Shown: one piece after another, positions 60,792 to 64,000 of the stretch
How positions within the stretch are numbered: position 1 is the stretch's first letter
Layout: every line of letters starts with the position of its first letter
Source: Candidatus Solirubrobacter pratensis
GTDB lineage: Bacteria; Actinomycetota; Thermoleophilia; Solirubrobacterales; Solirubrobacteraceae
NCBI RefSeq assembly: GCF_000425945.1
Contig: NZ_KE384480.1
Location: forward strand, 124,001-188,000
Direction of reading: 5' to 3'
Length of the DNA: 64,000 nt
Notes under the pieces: generated by a model
What the model saw: the letters and a program-made list of their open reading frames with translations, nothing else
The model's database searches: none
What the model was told of the DNA's origin: nothing
Position numbers and translations under genes: made by a program

Positions 60792-61196
60792 TCAGGCCTC
60801 CAGCGCGCAGTCGTAGGGACGGTCGGCCGGCTTGCCCTCCTTCGGGCGGCAGCCCACCGCGGAGAGCTGCCAGCCCGCCGCGCCTTGGGAAAGGAAGAGG
60901 CTGTCCCCGTTGGCGAGATCCGCCTTCGCGTTGGTGATGAACACCTGCACGCGTGTCACCGGCGCGCGCTGCAGGCCCATACCGCCGACGGCATCCCTGC
61001 AGGACTGGTGCTCGGACTGCTCGAGCTGCTTGCGCGTGTCGGCGCTCAGCTCGGCGCAGGCGGCGGCTCCGTCGTGGTCCTCCAGCGCCTGGAGGAAGCG
61101 GCCGGCGACGGTGCGCACCTCGGCACGGTCGCCGTCGCGGCCGCAGCCGGCGGCGCACAAGGCCAGACCGCACGCGATCACCAGGCCGGCTCGCAC
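60792..61196 (-). CDS. Putative lipoprotein, unknown
   Basis: A 134-residue protein with an N-terminal RAGLVIACGLALCAAGCGRD: a short charged start, hydrophobic core and a lipobox-like AAGC. The mature part is a single domain (VAGRFLQALEDHDGAAACAE, VQVFITNAKADLANGDSLFL, GWQLSAVGCRP) with four further Cys (AACAEL, QSCRDAV, VGCRP, YDCALE), suggesting two disulfides. The pattern resembles the NTF2-like group of actinobacterial lipoproteins. GTG 61196 gives the best signal; ATG 61244 would add 16 residues. First gene of the operon with the membrane peptide and DUF6766. Confidence 0.7.
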   Translation of the reverse strand: MRAGLVIACGLALCAAGCGRDGDRAEVRTVAGRFLQALEDHDGAAACAELSADTRKQLEQSEHQSCRDAVGGMGLQRAPVTRVQVFITNAKADLANGDSLFLSQGAAGWQLSAVGCRPKEGKPADRPYDCALEA

Positions 61197-61320
61197 GTCG
61201 GACCATTCGCGTTTGCGAGAGAGACTCCTGCCACTCGCCCGCATGGTGCGGAGATCCGGCTTGATCCGAGCGACCCCCGTCAACGCGCGGACGCCCCCGG
61301 GGCCACGGCGGTCAGCCGGG

Positions 61321-62100
61321 TTACGCGAAGCGATGCTCATCCGCGCGCTCGGACGGGGTTCGCCGTGGTCGCCAGACGACCACGTCCTGGCGCGCCGCGA
61401 AGTGCACCAGCGGCTCGCTGCCCGGGAGCTCGACGGACGCCATCGTGTTCTCGAGGATGCGCGCCTCGGCCGGTTGCAGCGGCCATGGCCGATGGTGGAT
61501 GTCGGCGTGCATGACGCCGTGCCGGGGGTGGACCGTGTAGAGGCGGTAGCGCTCGGTGAGGAAGTGCTCGAGCGTGCCGGGCGCCGCGTTGAACGGCGCC
61601 CCGGCCGGGCGGTACTCGGCATGCCAGCGGGTGTCGTCGCGGCGGCTGCAGTAGCGCACCCACGCGCCGTCCCGGGCGATGGCCATACGCGCGTGGAAGT
61701 ACGGGAGGCGATAGGTCCGGCGCGCCGCGGCGACGGCGAGGCGACTGCCGGCGTCGAGGCTGAAGAAGTAGATGCCGGGGCGGTCGGCGATCGTCGTGTA
61801 GGTGCGCACGTTGAGCTCGAGGAAGCGCGAGCCGACGGGCAGGGGCGGTGTAGCGCGCAGGTGCAGGGCGCGGACCTCGAACGGGACGATCCCGAGCCAG
61901 GCGCTGCCGCCGAACGTGTCGATCGGCAGCTGCGGCGGGACCACCGAGCGCAGCACGTCCGGCTCGACCGTCCAGTGGACGAACAGCAGGTGCTCCCACG
62001 TCTGGCCCATCACCCACGGGCCGCGCGGGAGCGGCCAGGGCCGGTGAGCGGTGAAGCCCGTCGTCGCGGCCTGTCCGCCGGCCCGGCTCCGCCGTCCCAC
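61321..62100 (-). CDS. DUF2071 (YqjF-like) protein
   Basis: A 259-residue protein with the DUF2071 opening WPLPRGPWVMGQTWEHLLFV and HWTVEPDVLRSVVPPQLPID, and later FLELNVRTYTTIADRPGIYF, split FLELNVRTY and RPGIYFFSLDA. This beta-rich fold (related to acetoacetate decarboxylase-like barrels) has no assigned activity. Start taken at GTG 62100. Stand-alone gene on the minus strand between the lipoprotein operon and the copper remnant. Confidence 0.85.
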   Translation of the reverse strand: MGRRSRAGGQAATTGFTAHRPWPLPRGPWVMGQTWEHLLFVHWTVEPDVLRSVVPPQLPIDTFGGSAWLGIVPFEVRALHLRATPPLPVGSRFLELNVRTYTTIADRPGIYFFSLDAGSRLAVAAARRTYRLPYFHARMAIARDGAWVRYCSRRDDTRWHAEYRPAGAPFNAAPGTLEHFLTERYRLYTVHPRHGVMHADIHHRPWPLQPAEARILENTMASVELPGSEPLVHFAARQDVVVWRPRRTPSERADEHRFA

Positions 62101-62180
62101 CTCCCAGGTCGCTACCCATGCCCGCGCGCGCTCATTCAGGGCGGGGGAGCCCCCGTCGTGGTACCGGCGCCTGACCGCGG

Positions 62181-62262
62181 TCAGACGATCGAGCGGCCCC
62201 GCGGGCGCCGCGCCTGGAGGCGGCGCAGGCGCAGCGCGTTGGAGACGACCGAGATGCTCGGC
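62181..62262 (-). pseudogene. C-terminal tip of a P1B-type (copper) ATPase
   Basis: The minus strand reads PSISVVSNALRLRRLQARRP, then RGRSIV and a stop at 62181. SVVxNALRLRR is the near-invariant end of heavy-metal P-type ATPases (last helix and tail). The preceding sequence only fits with a frame change (VIAAWDG resembling the IAAxxMxLSS helix), and no ATPase core is present. A leftover of a deleted copA-like gene. Confidence 0.6.
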
Positions 62263-62341
62263 CGTCCCAGGCGGCGATCACGGTCTGCCCGCGCGCCTCG
62301 GGGGCCCTGCGGGCGGCGTCAGGCGAGCTTGGGCAGCGGGC

Positions 62342-62516
62342 TCAGGCGGTCACCTGCTCGGGGCCGTGGTGGTGCATGTACTCGGCCGGGCGCAGCAGCA
62401 TCGCGGCCGCCATCGGCGGCAGCATCGCGGCGTGCTCGATGACCATCTAGCGCGCCGAGGTCGGTCAGCAGCTCGGCCCACAGGAGGCCGATGACTGCGA
62501 AGGTCGGCAGGAACAT
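62342..62516 (-). pseudogene. Frameshifted remnant of a copper-locus membrane protein
   Basis: From ATG 62516 the frame reads FLPTFAVIGLLWAELLTDLG, then sense jumps one frame to MVIEHAAMLPPMAAAMLLRP and AEYMHHHGPEQVTA with a stop at 62342. MLxRPxEYxHHH is a His/Met-rich pattern of small actinobacterial membrane proteins in metal-resistance loci. About 58 residues remain, with a one-base frame defect. The CsoR-like dyad lies 19 bases upstream. Confidence 0.55.
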
Positions 62517-62534
62517 CGAGTGGCGCAGGCTAGC

Positions 62535-62551
62535 ATACCCCTAGGGGGTAC
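62535..62551. promoter_or_regulatory. CsoR-type copper operator
   Basis: ATACCCCTAGGGGGTAC: TACCCC and GGGGGTA arms around a TA centre, the GC-rich dyad recognised by copper-sensing CsoR repressors. It sits just upstream of the remnant membrane gene at 62516 on the minus strand, as expected for a copper-induced operon, although the genes it once controlled are broken. No csoR gene is in the window. Confidence 0.6.
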
Positions 62552-62742
62552 GGAAGCACGTTTGGCCTCCGCGGAGCACCGGGGATCCGCGGCCGTCCGC
62601 TTCGGAGCCGGGGGAGGGGCTGCGCACCGGCGCGCCTGTGACCGCGAGCGCGGCCGCACCGGGAGCGCGCGCGTGGATCATGAGATCCCGACGCTCCGCT
62701 CGCCGAGTCCGCGGGGGTGCGGCTCTATCGTGCCGACGGGCC

Positions 62743-64000
62743 GTGACTGGGCTTACCGGCCGGACGATCGTGGTTGGCGGGCTCCTCGCGCTCTTCATCG
62801 GCGCGGCGTTCCCGATCCTCGACCGCGCGATCGGCGAGCAGCGCGAATCGGCGAGGATGGCGACCCAGTCGCGGCGGTCGCTGACGGCCGCGAGCACCGT
62901 GGAGCGGCTCGTGCTCGACCTCGAGACCGGCGAGCGTGGGTTCCTGATCTCCCACGACCCGCGCTTCCTGCGTCCGTGGACGGCCGACCGCGCCGCCATC
63001 CCGGACGCTGTGAGGCAGCTCGACACGCTCGGCGCGGTGCCCGCGCAACGCCGGCGAGCCCAGCAGATCGGGGCCGCCGTCGAGTCCTACGTGCGCGACT
63101 ACTCGGTTCCGCTCGTGGACGCGGCGCGGCGCGGCCGGCCGTCGGCGCGGGGCGCCGCGGCGTTGAACGAGGGAAGCCGGCGCGTGGACGCCATCCGGGC
63201 CGAGTTCGACCGCTTCATCGCGGCCGAGCGCGGCATCTTCGACGCGCGCAGCGCGCACGCCGATGCCGATGCGCGGCGAGCGGTCGCCGTCGCGAGCGCC
63301 GGTCTGGCGGGCTCCGTGCTGCTGATCATCCTCTCCGGCGCGTATCTCACGCGGGCGATCGTGCTGCCGGTGCGCCGGGCGGCGGCGATGGCCGGCCGGC
63401 TCGCCGGCGGGGATCTGCGGACGCGCATGGCGGAGACCGGCCCGGCCGAGATCGGCGCGCTGGAGCGCTCGTTCAACACGATGGCGCGCGCGCTGGAGAC
63501 CAACCGCGACGAGCTTCGCCGGCTGGCCGACCAGCAGGCGGCCTTGCGGCGCGTCGCGACGCTCGTCGCGCGCGGGGTGGCGCCCGCGGAGGTCTTCGAG
63601 GCGGTTGCGGACGAGGTCCGCCGCCTGTTCGGCACCGACCATGCCGCCGTGTCGCGCTTCGAGCCCGACGGCACCTCGGTCATGGTCGCCGCGGTCGAGG
63701 AGGCCGTCGTCATCCCGGTCGGCTCGCGCTGGGAGCCTGACGAGGCATCGCCCATGACGCCGGTGTTCCGCACCAGGCGCGCGGCGCGCGTGGAGGATGC
63801 CGGTCACGGACCTGCGGCCACGCCGGTCGCCGATGTCATGCGTCGGCTCGGCATCCGCTCGTCGGTCGCCAGTCCGATCATCGTCGAGGGCAGCCTCTGG
63901 GGCACGATCGTCGTGGGCGACTCGAAGGGACAGCTGCCCCCGGACACCGAGCAGCGGATGCAGAGCTTCGCCGAGCTCGTCGGCACCGCGATCGCGAACG
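62743..64000 (+). CDS. Membrane sensor (CHASE3, HAMP, GAF), 3' end outside window
   Basis: From GTG 62743 the frame is open to the window end (419 codons). Order: N-terminal helix (VVGGLLALFIGAAFPIL), CHASE3 extracellular domain with VLDLETGERGFLISHDPRFL, second helix (AGLAGSVLLIILSGAYLTRA), HAMP (VLPVRRAAAMAGRLAGGDLR, LERSFNTMARALE) and a GAF domain (LRRVATLVARGVAPAEVFEA to the end). The GAF sequence is a close match to that in the kinase at 7729, so a HisKA_3/ATPase kinase end is expected beyond base 64000. Start is supported by the immediate helix, with a weak ribosome site. Confidence 0.85.
   Translation, partial: MTGLTGRTIVVGGLLALFIGAAFPILDRAIGEQRESARMATQSRRSLTAASTVERLVLDLETGERGFLISHDPRFLRPWTADRAAIPDAVRQLDTLGAVPAQRRRAQQIGAAVESYVRDYSVPLVDAARRGRPSARGAAALNEGSRRVDAIRAEFDRFIAAERGIFDARSAHADADARRAVAVASAGLAGSVLLIILSGAYLTRAIVLPVRRAAAMAGRLAGGDLRTRMAETGPAEIGALERSFNTMARALETNRDELRRLADQQAALRRVATLVARGVAPAEVFEAVADEVRRLFGTDHAAVSRFEPDGTSVMVAAVEEAVVIPVGSRWEPDEASPMTPVFRTRRAARVEDAGHGPAATPVADVMRRLGIRSSVASPIIVEGSLWGTIVVGDSKGQLPPDTEQRMQSFAELVGTAIAN

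Overview
High-GC (roughly 70-75 percent by eye) chromosomal DNA with GC-rich third codon positions, many 4-base ATGA/GTGA gene overlaps, frequent GTG and TTG starts, actinobacterial families (DUF1918, DUF5941, DUF6766), TagGH-type export and MerR/ECF-rich regulation. This fits an Actinomycetota genome. A Thermoleophilia/Solirubrobacterales-like lineage is my best guess, but there is no rRNA or marker gene here to prove it. No tRNA, rRNA, CRISPR array, prophage or transposase was found.

Layout. 0-14 kb: tail of a GH51 arabinofuranosidase; an ECF42-type sigma factor operon with a DGPF protein and a RibD-like reductase; a CarH-like B12/light sensor gene divergent from a DUF378-fasciclin operon with matching operator motifs between them; a NarL-type two-component set; two redox enzymes; and cysD-cysNC, which make the sulfate donor PAPS. 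14-39.5 kb: a large intact cell-surface polymer region. It has five minus-strand exported proteins (nuclease/lamin-tail, FkbM methyltransferase, GH2, PQQ-like propeller, unknown), an eight-gene plus-strand operon (glycosyltransferase, two CDP-alcohol phosphotransferases, cytidylyltransferase, glycerol-1-phosphate dehydrogenase, DUF5941, ABC exporter), a polymerase/ligase operon, more membrane glycosyltransferases and a sulfotransferase. Together they read as synthesis of CDP-activated polyol or glycerol-1-phosphate units, assembly on glycan, export by a TagGH-like transporter and probable sulfation.

39.5-47.5 kb: cupredoxin lipoprotein, DNA glycosylase, ArsR plus cation efflux, and a two-component system leading directly into a ferric-reductase-like membrane oxidoreductase and a flavinylated FMN-binding protein. 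47.5-58 kb: a visibly decaying zone with a MerR-YnfA module under a SoxR-box-like promoter beside pieces of a diguanylate cyclase, truncated MocR, RibD, methyltransferase/HAD and SDR genes, an ECF sigma factor lacking its N-terminus, and a response regulator with an apparent one-base frameshift. 58-64 kb: a DUF4386 membrane protein between a perfect 21-base inverted repeat, a CBS protein, a lipoprotein/27-residue/DUF6766 operon, a DUF2071 protein, remnants of a copper-resistance locus with a CsoR-like operator, and the start of a CHASE3-HAMP-GAF sensor cut by the window end.

The broken genes cluster in 40-62.6 kb while the 14-39 kb polymer genes are all intact, which argues for real local decay over uniform sequencing error, although single-base frameshifts could still be assembly errors.
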